Notes under the pieces: model-generated
Databases searched by the model: none
The model's input: only the letters and a program-made list of their open reading frames with translations
Told to the model about the DNA's origin: nothing
Position numbers and translations under genes: made by a program
In this document: piece after piece, positions 30,136 to 39,579 of the stretch
Position numbering within the stretch: the first letter of the stretch is position 1
How the letters are laid out: each line of letters begins with the position of its first letter
DNA from: Deinococcus betulae
GTDB lineage: Bacteria > Deinococcota > Deinococci > Deinococcales > Deinococcaceae
DNA: 64,000 bases
NCBI RefSeq assembly: GCF_020166395.1
Contig: NZ_JAIQXU010000014.1
Coordinates: 56,560 to 120,559, forward strand
Reading direction: 5' to 3'

Positions 30136-32232
30136 TCACTTCTTTTTGACCGAAGCAATCCAGAGCATTGCATGTTGTTTTACGCTGTCCCAGGTCCAGA
30201 CCGTATTGTTCCCACTTTGACCTGCATCATGGTCATACTTTCCAGCTCTGTATTTGGCTTCCAGATTGGTGTTTTTAAGGAGGACCGACTTCCCGTATGG
30301 ATCATCTACGATGAGGCCTTTTTCATTCATCCCTTGCAAACGAACAATGTGGCCATTGATGCTAAACATCACAGCATTGCCTTGGGACAGCTCGCCTTTG
30401 ATGTCGGATTCCCAGAACTCACGCTCGGTGCTAGGCTGAATAATTTTATGACTCGCGCCCATCAGTTCTAACACCTTACCCCAGCCTTCTTGCATAGTGC
30501 GGTGAAAACGACCGTAAGATCCTTTCCAGGCCTTCTTTTGTGACAGTCCTGCCTTCAACAGTTCCTGATACCGGGCATCCACAAACTTACGGCGCAGGTC
30601 CTCCAGATAATCCTCAAACTGTGGGAAGTGCTCAGGGTCTGGGTTTTCGATCCCCAATTGTTCCAGCACCATTGCGGCGCTCGTCAGGTTGCACATGACA
30701 TTACCGATCCGGGCGCCCTGACGGTCTCCATCGACATCCCGTCCCAGGCTCAAGTTGTTGCGCTGGGAATGGTGGGGCGTCTTCTCCTGCAAAATCAGGT
30801 ACAGCTCTGGCCTCGCCGACTGAGGTTGTAACTTGATGACTTCGCGCGCCACCCGAATCTGCTGGAAGGTGTATTCGGGCGTGGCTTCCTTGAACTTCAT
30901 CAGGCGGTCCAGGGTGTCTGGTTCGTCTGAGGGTTCCTGGTCGTTGGGGACAGCCTGCGCCGGGGGCTTGGGAAACTCCTGCGCTGGCACCGGTGTTGGT
31001 GTCACTGGGTCAAGGCTGAACAGAGGCAGACCGTTGTCGTACTTCTCGTTGTAGACATAAAACAGCTGCAGCTTACCCTCGAATTTTCGCGTGGTGGGTT
31101 TGAGGTGACGGCTGCGCTCATCCAGATTGGCCTGAAAATTCTTAGTAAATTTTCCGCGAACAGTGTCTGCCGCTTCAGTCGGGGTGTTGTGACCGTCGTT
31201 GTCGGCATCCATTGGATTTTGGCGGTAAGCCGCGCTTCCTTCACTGACCCAGACATCTTTCTGGGCGTAGGTGGCACTCCCACCCAGATGGCCCATATAG
31301 ACCTCTTCTAGTGAGGTTGTCTTCCCTGCTGCCTTCTTCTTTTTGTCCACACCATGCATATGAAGTTGCAAGTGGATTTCAATATACGCCAGTTGCTGCG
31401 TCGCACTCAGGGCTGTGAGTTCGTTTGTTGAATTCAGTATTTTTAGAGCCAGATTGTGTTTCTGAATATGACGATTGATATCTTTACGCGCCGCGTCACC
31501 AATCTGCCCCAAGCCCTTGTACTGCGAGGCCTTATCTTTGTTGATAGCCGGATTCAGGCTGCTTTCCAGATTTAAAAACGCCAGCACAATTTCTGGCGTG
31601 GTGTTGACGCTGGCGGCCACCTGCCGCAGCCGGGGCAGAAAGCCGGGTTCCCGCAGAGCGGGCAGATCAGGCAGGGCGCCTGTGTGTGGGCCACCTGTGT
31701 GTGGGCCACCTGTGTGTGGGCCACCGGCCTGCGGGGTGCTGGCCGCCGGCTGAGGCTTGGGGGCCGCTTGAGGTTTCGGTGCGGCTGGGGTTAAGCGCGC
31801 AAAGGTGATGTCCTGGAGGGCAAACTTACGGTTCTTGAACTCGCTGACACGGGGCACGCCGCCGCGCAGCGACCCTGCAAAGCGCGCGCCGTTCTGAGTG
31901 CCCACTAGAGTAAAGGTGTCGTCTTTGAGGAGCTTGCCGGTCAGTGGCCAGTTTTGCCCGCGCGACTTGCCCTTGGGCTGCACGGCGTAATGCCCACCCA
32001 GCGACCCGTCTGGCCCGCGTTTCAGGTGCAGGTGCATGGTCAGCTGGCCAGTGTCGTGCTTAAAATCGCGCGTCCAGGTCTGGCCGGTTTTGACAGAGGG
32101 AGCACCCGGCGCCTTCGCTGGCTTGGGCTGCTCCAGGCCCAGGGCGTCCCGCACAAAGTCGGTCAGCCCGTCCAGCCCCCGCTCCACCTGTTCCAGAAAG
32201 CCGCCTTCGGCTGGTCGTTGTTGAAGAGTCAT
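30136..32232 (-). CDS. SLT (lytic transglycosylase)-C39-type peptidase fusion in eCIS operon
   Basis: 698 residues without a signal peptide. An N-terminal acidic helix and beta domain (about 45-147) leads through a Pro/Ala linker with three GGPHT repeats (170-184) into an SLT-like lysozyme fold: Glu223 in FLNLESSLNP, then YKGLGQIG. A second Pro-rich linker precedes a C39-like cysteine peptidase with Cys514 (NVMCNLTSAAMVL), His628 (NGHIVRLQG) and Asp644 (VDDPYG). It could cut both glycan and peptide parts of peptidoglycan. It may be a cargo effector or a spike-associated tail lysozyme. It follows the VgrG-like gene by 53 nt. Confidence 0.85.
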   Translation of the reverse strand: MTLQQRPAEGGFLEQVERGLDGLTDFVRDALGLEQPKPAKAPGAPSVKTGQTWTRDFKHDTGQLTMHLHLKRGPDGSLGGHYAVQPKGKSRGQNWPLTGKLLKDDTFTLVGTQNGARFAGSLRGGVPRVSEFKNRKFALQDITFARLTPAAPKPQAAPKPQPAASTPQAGGPHTGGPHTGGPHTGALPDLPALREPGFLPRLRQVAASVNTTPEIVLAFLNLESSLNPAINKDKASQYKGLGQIGDAARKDINRHIQKHNLALKILNSTNELTALSATQQLAYIEIHLQLHMHGVDKKKKAAGKTTSLEEVYMGHLGGSATYAQKDVWVSEGSAAYRQNPMDADNDGHNTPTEAADTVRGKFTKNFQANLDERSRHLKPTTRKFEGKLQLFYVYNEKYDNGLPLFSLDPVTPTPVPAQEFPKPPAQAVPNDQEPSDEPDTLDRLMKFKEATPEYTFQQIRVAREVIKLQPQSARPELYLILQEKTPHHSQRNNLSLGRDVDGDRQGARIGNVMCNLTSAAMVLEQLGIENPDPEHFPQFEDYLEDLRRKFVDARYQELLKAGLSQKKAWKGSYGRFHRTMQEGWGKVLELMGASHKIIQPSTEREFWESDIKGELSQGNAVMFSINGHIVRLQGMNEKGLIVDDPYGKSVLLKNTNLEAKYRAGKYDHDAGQSGNNTVWTWDSVKQHAMLWIASVKKK
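31681..31725 (-). repeat. Three perfect tandem copies of a 15-bp unit
   Basis: TGTGTGTGGGCCACC occurs three times without change at 31681-31695, 31696-31710 and 31711-31725. In frame it encodes the GGPHT repeats of the SLT-C39 linker, so copy number may vary by slippage without breaking the frame. Confidence 0.9.
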
Positions 32233-32285
32233 GCCGCCTCCATGCTGAGAAAGGAAGAGGACGCAAGGCCGGAGTCTGGCCGCCC

Positions 32286-34070
32286 TCAGTTCAGGTTGAT
32301 CATGACGCCGCGCACGTCTACATTGCCGCCGCCTGCGTCAATACTGATGCCCGTCGTGGCTTTGAGTTCCAGCTTCCCCGTGCTCTTGATGGTCACGGTG
32401 TTGCTGCGGGTATTCAGGAGCACCTCGTTACCGTTCTTGTCCCGGAGAATGACCTGCGGCGCACTGCCCTCGGTCAGCGTCAGGCGGTGACCATCCTTAG
32501 AGCGGAGTTCGACGAACGGTTTCTTCTTGTCGTCATTCAGTTCGAGCGCATGTTTCTTACTGCTCTGGAGGGTGATTTTGGGCGGCTCGGGATCGTCCGG
32601 GTCCTCGTAAATAAATTCGTGGCCGAGGCGGGTGCGGTAGACCCGCTGAATCACCTTGCCGTTCTTGACGGCCTTGCTGCTGGGGCGCGGCGGCGCGTCC
32701 TTGCCGTTCCAGAGGCCACCGATGACATAAGGGTGGTGAATGTCGCCGTGCTCAAACCCCACCAGCACCTCATCGTTCACTTCCGGCAGGGTCTGTGAGC
32801 CCCGGTTGCTGCCGTTGCCCAGCCCCACCACGCGCGCCCAGTCGCTTTCGTCTTCCTCGGTCAAGGCCGGGAGCTTCAACTTGACGCGGCCCTGGTTTTC
32901 GGGGTCGTTGTTGTTGGTCACGATGCCAATCATCAGGCCTTGGACCGGCGTATACGGCGCGTCGCCGCCCCCGCTGCCGCCTGTCCCGGCTGCCCGCAGC
33001 AGGCTGCCCAGCGAATCGGGGCGGCTGCCCGTCACGCTGAATTCGGTGCTGTAGCCCTCCCCGTTGCGGTAGATGTGGCGCACGTTGCTGGCCACATACT
33101 TGCCGCTAAAGCGCTTGCCCACATTCTTGATGTTCAAGGTGGTGCCGGCGGTCAGGCGGGGATAGCCAGCGGTCACGCCGCGTGCTTCGAGCAGCTGCTC
33201 GGCCACCGTATTGCGCTGGGCCTGGGCGATAGCCGCAGCGTAGCCCTGCTCGCGCACGATCAGGGTGCTGGAGGTGGCTGGCGCTTTCATGTTGAAAGCC
33301 TGCTGCGCCACGCCCTCGCTCTTGGTGCTTTCGCTGACCTCGGCCTTGCCCTGGCCGCTGGTGGCCTGGCCAACCACACTGCGTTTTTGCTTGGGGTCCC
33401 AGGACCGCACGGTGCTCTGACTGGTCTGCGCCATGCTGGTCAGTCGCGGCAGAAACTCGGCGAGGTTGTCGCCCCAGGCCAGGTCAATGGCGTCCTGGCC
33501 CTTGACCGGCTGGCAGTGCAGGGTGGTGCCGTCGGCGTACAGAATCAGGCCCAGACGTGAGACCCGCTCGCGCAGGAACGCCAGGTTGGTCTGATTGTGC
33601 TGTAGCACGTAGGGATGCACCACGCTGCTGCCTTCTGTCTTGGCCGTCATGCCCGCCTCGCCGGCCAGCTTTTTCACCAGGTCCAAGTCGCTGATGTTCT
33701 GAAACGAACGGGTATGCGTGCCGCGCGCCAGGCGGTGCAAGCGGTCAAAGGCGCGCAGCCGCAGCTGCTGGGTGGCCCGTACAAACCGGGGTTCGACCTC
33801 GACCAGTTCCCCGTCAAAGACCGTTTCCTTGTGGTCCTGCACCTGCGACACAATCTTGATGCGGGCACCCAGCCGGAATTTCTCGTCGTCCACCAGGACG
33901 CCCTCGGGATCGCGCAGCGTGATCGTCGCCACATCTGGCAGCTGCAAGCTACTGTCCACCGTGATTTCGTGAATCAGCTCGAACAGGTCGCGGGACATGT
34001 CCTGCCCGTCCACATTCATATAGAGACTGCTGACAGACCCTTCAAGGGGATCTCGAACCGTACGGGTCAT
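32286..34070 (-). CDS. eCIS central spike protein, VgrG/Afp8-like
   Basis: 594 residues. The first ~350 residues resemble the gpD/gp27-like hub (LRLRAFDRLHRLARGTHTRSF, LQHNQTNLAFLRERVSRLGL). An OB-fold (YTPVQGLMIGIVTNNNDPENQGRVKLKLPAL) and a C-terminal gp5-like beta-helix region with repeated short strands (NGNEVLLNTRSNTVTIKS, LELKATTGISIDAGGGNVDV) follow. It should trimerise to form the tip of the tube. No PAAR protein is encoded nearby. It sits 3 nt after the tube-initiator gene. Confidence 0.92.
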   Translation of the reverse strand: MTRTVRDPLEGSVSSLYMNVDGQDMSRDLFELIHEITVDSSLQLPDVATITLRDPEGVLVDDEKFRLGARIKIVSQVQDHKETVFDGELVEVEPRFVRATQQLRLRAFDRLHRLARGTHTRSFQNISDLDLVKKLAGEAGMTAKTEGSSVVHPYVLQHNQTNLAFLRERVSRLGLILYADGTTLHCQPVKGQDAIDLAWGDNLAEFLPRLTSMAQTSQSTVRSWDPKQKRSVVGQATSGQGKAEVSESTKSEGVAQQAFNMKAPATSSTLIVREQGYAAAIAQAQRNTVAEQLLEARGVTAGYPRLTAGTTLNIKNVGKRFSGKYVASNVRHIYRNGEGYSTEFSVTGSRPDSLGSLLRAAGTGGSGGGDAPYTPVQGLMIGIVTNNNDPENQGRVKLKLPALTEEDESDWARVVGLGNGSNRGSQTLPEVNDEVLVGFEHGDIHHPYVIGGLWNGKDAPPRPSSKAVKNGKVIQRVYRTRLGHEFIYEDPDDPEPPKITLQSSKKHALELNDDKKKPFVELRSKDGHRLTLTEGSAPQVILRDKNGNEVLLNTRSNTVTIKSTGKLELKATTGISIDAGGGNVDVRGVMINLN

Positions 34071-34073
34071 CGT

Positions 34074-34712
34074 TTAGCCTTTCCCATAAGGCGTGCGGCG
34101 CAGGTCGCCCACGAAGCCGGCCGAATTCGCTGTGTTGCGAATCCCCCGGCTGACGTGGGCGGTGCGTGGGCCCCCCGCATCCTCGCCGTAAAAGGCCGTG
34201 GCTTTATCGGCCTGTTCAAAGGTCACCTTGATAATGGAGCGCACCGGCGTGCCGTCTGGCATAAACAGCGTGAACTTCTGTTCCATATCCAGAATCACGG
34301 CCTCGAAATGCCAGGTGCCCCCCCACTGAAACAGCACTTTCGTGGGCCGGTTCTTTTTGACGGCAGACTGCTTGGAGGTCTCCGAAGAGTTTTCATCTCG
34401 CCGCGTAAGTTCCCACAGGCGCTCGGTGTGCTTCCGTACATCCTCGACCGTTTCGGCATTTTTCCGGAATGCGTAAGTGTCGAAGAAAAGTTCCAGGGTG
34501 AGCTTGGCGGGCGAGCCTCCCTTATACACCTTGTTTCCCGTGTCGTTGCTGTCATTGGAGGCCGTCTCCCACATGATGCTGCGGGAAATGGTGTATTCGC
34601 TGGGGTTGAACATGCACTTGATCGGAGCGTATTTTCTCCGGTTTTTGCCTTCACCTTCGACGGGCACAATCTGCGCGCGGGCAAACTGTCCTCCTGCACC
34701 TGATAGAGCCAT
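34074..34712 (-). CDS. eCIS tube-initiation/hub protein (Afp7-like 'CIS tube' domain)
   Basis: 212 residues. The stretch KYAPIKCMFNPSEYTISRSIMW and LELFFDT mark the conserved CIS-tube domain of Afp7/Pvc7-type proteins that connect the VgrG-like spike to the inner tube. Known relatives commonly end with a LysM motif; here the C-terminus (GGPRTAHVSRGIRNTANS onward) shows none. It is placed between the giant kinase-like gene and the spike gene, a normal order for this component. Confidence 0.85.
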   Translation of the reverse strand: MALSGAGGQFARAQIVPVEGEGKNRRKYAPIKCMFNPSEYTISRSIMWETASNDSNDTGNKVYKGGSPAKLTLELFFDTYAFRKNAETVEDVRKHTERLWELTRRDENSSETSKQSAVKKNRPTKVLFQWGGTWHFEAVILDMEQKFTLFMPDGTPVRSIIKVTFEQADKATAFYGEDAGGPRTAHVSRGIRNTANSAGFVGDLRRTPYGKG

Positions 34713-34734
34713 GACTCATCCTCCTTTGGCTTGC

Positions 34735-37700
34735 TTAGCGGCAACTCTGAGGGGCGGGGGTGTTGGGGCGGTAAGCGCACCAGCGTTCGCTCTGGCCCCG
34801 CAGGGTGTAGAAGCCTTCCAGCGCTTTCCGACCAGTGACCAGTGAGCCGACGAAACGGAAGTTTTCTAGGTTCGGCGACAGGGCGGTAATAGAGCTTCCG
34901 GTAAAGGTCAGTTCGATGGGCAAGTCCGGAATGTCACCGCGGTTACTGGTGAAGGTGCCGGTCGCACGCCGCCCATTAACCCCCACAATCGTAAAGGAGC
35001 CGAAGGGGTGTTCCCACTCTCCTTCAAGGTCTGCATAAGCGCTGGCGGGCGCCGTGACATTGACGGTCACCAGGTTGCTGCGCAGCTGGGCACCGTTGGC
35101 CCCTGTGGCAATGAGGACATACTGGGTGGTCTGGGCAGGCGTGACTTTCGTACGGCCGCTGGCTGGGAAGGTGCCCTCGACGCCTTCAATCCGCACACTG
35201 CTGACGCCAATGGTCCCCCAACTGAGGGTAACGGCCGTGCCAGCCTTAACGCTCTTGGGCGTGGCCACAAAGGAGGTGATGCGCGGCTGTTGCACGTTGG
35301 CCGGTGGATTAACGGGCGGCTTGACGGGTGGATCGGAAGGCGGGGTGACAATAGGTTGGGTTCCCGTCGTCTTCGGTGTCACATTTACGGTGATGCTGCG
35401 CTGCTGTGAGCCCGAGGTCAGCACAAACACGGTGGTCTTGCTGAGCTGCAGCGACGTACTCCCCTGCGCCTTCCACAGGCCACCAGCCAGCGGTCCAGCC
35501 ACGCCTGCAATCCGCACGGCGCTGGCGTTGGCGACATTCCAGCTGAGCGTCACCTTCCCAGGTGCCGGGAGGGAATACGAGGAGGCCCGGAAGCTGTCAA
35601 TTCGCGGGGTTGGCGGCGCCTTGACCGTGACGGTCTGGCTCTGAGAACTCTCGCCGGCGCGCAGGATAAAGGTGCGTGTGGCGTTCACAGGGACAGTGGC
35701 GCGGCCTTTTGCTGGCCAAGAGCCGTCATTGTTGGGGCCACGCACACCGTCAATACGGACGGCAGCGGCATTTTCTACATCCCAGTTCAGAACGGTAGTG
35801 CCCGAACCGGTGATCTGCGTGGGCTGCACTGTGAAGCTGTTGATGGTAACGGGGAGAGGCCGGACATTCACCGTCAGCGGCTTCTGCAGTTGCCCCACGC
35901 TGAGTGTGAAGGTTCGCGTGCGCGGCAAATTCACCACTGTGGTGCCCTTCGCTGGCCATTTGCCGCCTGTGAGCGGCCCAGCCAGACCCGCAATCCGCAC
36001 GGCACTCGCGTTGGCGACGTTCCACTTCAATGTCACTGGACCCGGTGCAGCCAGACTGGTGCTGGACGCGCTGAAGTCCCGAATCTCGGCAGGGCGCGGC
36101 TTGACGGTCACGGTGCGGTTCAGTTTCAGCAGCTTGCCGTTTCGGAGCGGCAGAATCAGGGTGTAGATACGGGTCTTGTTCAGCTTCTCGTCGGTTTCGC
36201 TGCCCTGGGCCTCAAACTTGTTATTGATCGGCCCTTTCAGCGGCGCCACCGTCACGTAGGTCCAGCCGGGCGCGTTCCAGGTCACGGTCACGTCGCCCTC
36301 GCCCAGAATCTCTTTGGGTTCAGCTGTGAAGGTGATTTTCTGGATGTTGGCTTTTTCGGCGGCTGCAGCTTTACGGTCCTCTTCTTGACGCGTCTTTTCG
36401 GCGGCGGCGGCAGCCTCGGCCGCGGCATCCACAGGGGTGACCGTAATTTGCTTGCTCACGGGCACCTGGTCGCCCGCGTCGTTGCGTGCTGTCAGGGTGA
36501 CTGTGAAATCAGAGGCGGGGGGCGATTTCACCGAACTGCCTTCAGGGCCGCTGTCCTCAGCACCCGAGCCGTAGTTCACGTTCACAGCGCTGGCATTCTT
36601 GGTCTTCCAGTTAATCGTGACCTGGCCGTCCGAGCGCACCGGATTCGGCGTCACCGTAAACTCGGTGAATTCCGGCTTAGGCGAGGTGATGTCCAAGCGG
36701 GCATTGGCACTCTTGGTCAGGTTGCCGCCACCGACTGCCGTCACGGTGTAGGTGGTGCTTTCCTTGGGCGTCACGGTCCGGTTGCCCTTTACGGGCACGG
36801 TGCCGAGGCCGTCAATGGTGACCGTCGTGGCGTTGCGGATGTCCCAACTCAGCACCGCACTCTCGCCCTTCTGGATTTCCGCAGGCTTGATCTCGAACAG
36901 CTCAACCTCTGGTCCCAGCACACTCACGGTGCGGGTGTCGGATTCGCGTTCGGTTCCGTTCTGCGCGGTGAGAGAGAGGGTCACATCTTTGTCCGGGATA
37001 AAGGTGCGCTTGCCGCTGGCAGGTACCTTGCCCAGTTCGGTGATGGTCACCTGCTCGGCGTTGCGGACCTTCCAGGTCACGGTGATCTTCTGATTGCCGG
37101 CCACACGCGGCGGGTTCACGTCAAATTGCTCGATGACAGGGCGGTCAAACCGCGCTTGCACCACCTCGAACTTCTCGGCGCGGCGGCCAATCAGCGAGCG
37201 GGCCACCAGGGTGTAGCGCTGGTCCTTAGCAATGCCCTTCTTGACCTGGAAAGTCCCATCGGCGGGCAGGTTCTGTCCATCGGCCCCCAGCTCCAAGATA
37301 CTGATCCGGCGAGCGTTGGAGGTGTCCCAGCGCAGGGTAAAAGGCTGGCCTGGGCGCACCGCTGTATCGCTGCCACTCAGCGCAAACTGGGTGATGAGGG
37401 GCGGCCGCGTCAGCCACCAGATCAGGATGCCCAGCAGCAGCAGCAGAATAGGAATCAGCCACAGCGGAATCAGCGGGTTGTGGTGCAAGGTGGCCCGCGC
37501 CTGGGTCAGCAGGTGAACTGGTGCGTCTTCCGCTTCGGGCACGCTGTAGAGGTCCACGCGCATCTCGTGCTGCGAGCTGGTGCCGAACCAGCGCAGGGGC
37601 ACCTGCACCTTCAGGGTTTCCTCCTCCGACTGACCCGGCTCTAGCGTCAGCATGGCTGGCAGCCCGTCCATGCGAATGCGGCCCCGGCCCCCCAGAACGC

Positions 37701-39579
37701 GCTGGACAGCCGTCGCCGCAGCGGTCCGGGCCTGCTGCTGGGCCTGCCGCGCCGCTTCCTGGGCCAGGAGGGTGGGGTCAATGCCCCGGCCCATGCCCAT
37801 CATGGGCAGCTGGGGAATATTGGTGTTCAGGAGGTCCTGTGGGCGCGGCACCGCTACGACCTGACCCTCGTGGTCGAGCAGCTTGGTCAGCGCCTGTTGA
37901 GGCGTGTTGCCTTTGTTCTCCACACGCAGCACATAGGTTGTGCGCCGCCAGGTGCGCCGCACAGCCGGCAGCAGGGTGGCGGTCAGGTCGTGGAACGGCA
38001 GAACCTCGATGGTCATGGGTGCCGACCCCGACTCGGCCGGGTTCTCGCGCGAGCGGGCCAGCACCTTGACGTCGTAGACGCCAGCGCGGCTGCGGCTGTC
38101 GCGCGGAGCCAGGATGGTCAGACTGGTCTGCCCCTGCATGCCGGGATTCAGCTGCACCTCGCCGTGGGCGTCCCGGACCCACTCGGGCGGAATGCCGTCC
38201 AGGCTGACCCGGAAGTGGTCCACCGTGCGGCCAGTGTTGGCCAGCATGATGTCCAGTTCATAGGGCACGCCGGGCGAGAGCTGAATACGGTCCCGTTCTG
38301 GCTTGACCACGATGCGCGGGCGCGGCGCGGCCGACTGCGGCTCGACCAGCACCAGCCAGTAGGGCCGCAGATACAGCGGCGTGCGCACAGGCCAGCGCAG
38401 GCGGGTCATGGGGGTCAGGGGCAGACCGTCCATAACCGTGCCGTTGGTGGCGGTCAGTTCGGTGACATGCGCCTGGCCGCTGGTGAATTCCACATTCAGG
38501 TGGTGGCGGCTGACGCCCACATGCTCCAGGACCACGGCGTTGTCGGGCGCGCGGCCTATCGTCAGGGTGGGACTGGTGACGGGCAGGGCGCGCTCCAGTT
38601 CATGGCGTTCGCTGAACACCAGCAGCTGCATATTGGCGGCTGGCTGCACGCCGTCCAGCCTGGGCGGCGGCGGCAGCACTGGCAGCGCGCTTAAGCGCAG
38701 GGTCGGCTCGGGGCCACCAGGCATCAGGGCGTTAAGAACCTCTTGCAGCGCCGCTTCTAATGCCTGGGCGTGGGGGTAGCGGTCGTCTGGGTCCTTGGCC
38801 AGGCAGGTCAGAATGATTTCTTCCAGTGCGGGCGGTATCTCGGGGCGCAGGCGGCTGGGCTGGCGCGGCGCGACGTGCTGGTGCTTTTCCAGGGCGTCGG
38901 CGGCGTCCCGGATTTCAAAGGGCACCATGCCCGTCACGAGTTCGTACAGGATCAGACCCAGGGCGTACAGGTCGGTGCGCAGTTCGTTGCGCACGCCCCG
39001 GCACTGCTCGGGGCTCATGTACGCCAGGGCACCCACCACCGCGCGGTCGTGGGTGCCGTAACTCCCGGCGCGCAGCTCAGCCAGGCCAAAGTCACTCAGC
39101 TGGGTGACGTAGCCGGTCTGCCCCAGCAAGGCGCGGCCTGGCTGCAAAATCAGGTTCTCGGGCTTGAGGTTGCCGTGCATCAGCCCCTGGCCGTGCGCGT
39201 GAGCCAGGCCGGCCGCCGCCTGCCGAATCAGCTCGGTGGCGGTGACAATAGGCAGCGGCTGAGCGGCGCGCGCCTGGCTTTGCAGCAGCTGGCGCGCGCT
39301 GCCCTGGCGGCCCAGCTCCATGGCGTAGAAGGCGCGGTGGTCGCGCTGCTGGAGCATCTCGGTGGGCAGGATGTGCGCGTGGCGCAGCGAGGTGACTTTG
39401 AGCAGTAGCCGTTCGAGCTGCATGATGAGAAACGACTGGCCGCTGCTGGCGTCGTCCAGAATGCGCAGCGCGACCTCGCGGTTCTCGTCGAGGTCGGTGG
39501 CGGCGTACACGGAACCGAGCCAACCGCCGCCGAGCAGGCGGCCCAGCTGATAGTGGTGAAAAATCTTGGTGTCAGTCAT
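34735..39579 (-). CDS. Giant pseudokinase-FHA-transmembrane-Ig repeat protein of the eCIS locus
   Basis: 1614 residues. Residues 8-280 form a Ser/Thr kinase fold with loop LLGGGWLGSVY, but the VAIK lysine is Arg39 (EVALRI) and the HRD aspartate is Asn137 (MHGNLKPEN). DFG (163-165) and APE-like MSPEQ are kept, so it is likely a pseudokinase. An FHA domain (about 318-412) has the intact pThr-site pattern GR, SRHH, NG. Two Ig-like domains and an Ala/Gln-rich helix (600-625) follow, then one transmembrane segment (702-723) and nine Ig-like repeats (about 728-1512), with a charged coil at 1051-1077. A C-terminal ~100-residue domain ends with two cysteines. The gene overlaps FHA-gpI by ATGA. It may tether or regulate the particle; no function is established. 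Confidence 0.85.
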   Translation of the reverse strand: MTDTKIFHHYQLGRLLGGGWLGSVYAATDLDENREVALRILDDASSGQSFLIMQLERLLLKVTSLRHAHILPTEMLQQRDHRAFYAMELGRQGSARQLLQSQARAAQPLPIVTATELIRQAAAGLAHAHGQGLMHGNLKPENLILQPGRALLGQTGYVTQLSDFGLAELRAGSYGTHDRAVVGALAYMSPEQCRGVRNELRTDLYALGLILYELVTGMVPFEIRDAADALEKHQHVAPRQPSRLRPEIPPALEEIILTCLAKDPDDRYPHAQALEAALQEVLNALMPGGPEPTLRLSALPVLPPPPRLDGVQPAANMQLLVFSERHELERALPVTSPTLTIGRAPDNAVVLEHVGVSRHHLNVEFTSGQAHVTELTATNGTVMDGLPLTPMTRLRWPVRTPLYLRPYWLVLVEPQSAAPRPRIVVKPERDRIQLSPGVPYELDIMLANTGRTVDHFRVSLDGIPPEWVRDAHGEVQLNPGMQGQTSLTILAPRDSRSRAGVYDVKVLARSRENPAESGSAPMTIEVLPFHDLTATLLPAVRRTWRRTTYVLRVENKGNTPQQALTKLLDHEGQVVAVPRPQDLLNTNIPQLPMMGMGRGIDPTLLAQEAARQAQQQARTAAATAVQRVLGGRGRIRMDGLPAMLTLEPGQSEEETLKVQVPLRWFGTSSQHEMRVDLYSVPEAEDAPVHLLTQARATLHHNPLIPLWLIPILLLLLGILIWWLTRPPLITQFALSGSDTAVRPGQPFTLRWDTSNARRISILELGADGQNLPADGTFQVKKGIAKDQRYTLVARSLIGRRAEKFEVVQARFDRPVIEQFDVNPPRVAGNQKITVTWKVRNAEQVTITELGKVPASGKRTFIPDKDVTLSLTAQNGTERESDTRTVSVLGPEVELFEIKPAEIQKGESAVLSWDIRNATTVTIDGLGTVPVKGNRTVTPKESTTYTVTAVGGGNLTKSANARLDITSPKPEFTEFTVTPNPVRSDGQVTINWKTKNASAVNVNYGSGAEDSGPEGSSVKSPPASDFTVTLTARNDAGDQVPVSKQITVTPVDAAAEAAAAAEKTRQEEDRKAAAAEKANIQKITFTAEPKEILGEGDVTVTWNAPGWTYVTVAPLKGPINNKFEAQGSETDEKLNKTRIYTLILPLRNGKLLKLNRTVTVKPRPAEIRDFSASSTSLAAPGPVTLKWNVANASAVRIAGLAGPLTGGKWPAKGTTVVNLPRTRTFTLSVGQLQKPLTVNVRPLPVTINSFTVQPTQITGSGTTVLNWDVENAAAVRIDGVRGPNNDGSWPAKGRATVPVNATRTFILRAGESSQSQTVTVKAPPTPRIDSFRASSYSLPAPGKVTLSWNVANASAVRIAGVAGPLAGGLWKAQGSTSLQLSKTTVFVLTSGSQQRSITVNVTPKTTGTQPIVTPPSDPPVKPPVNPPANVQQPRITSFVATPKSVKAGTAVTLSWGTIGVSSVRIEGVEGTFPASGRTKVTPAQTTQYVLIATGANGAQLRSNLVTVNVTAPASAYADLEGEWEHPFGSFTIVGVNGRRATGTFTSNRGDIPDLPIELTFTGSSITALSPNLENFRFVGSLVTGRKALEGFYTLRGQSERWCAYRPNTPAPQSCR

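Noticed and set aside
31681..31725. Possible CRISPR-like array
   Set aside because: The three units are directly adjacent with no spacers and encode an in-frame protein repeat.
35890..37644. Long open frame on the plus strand (584 codons)
   Set aside because: It mirrors the Ig-repeat part of the giant eCIS gene; composition is Arg/Gly/His-rich with no domains.
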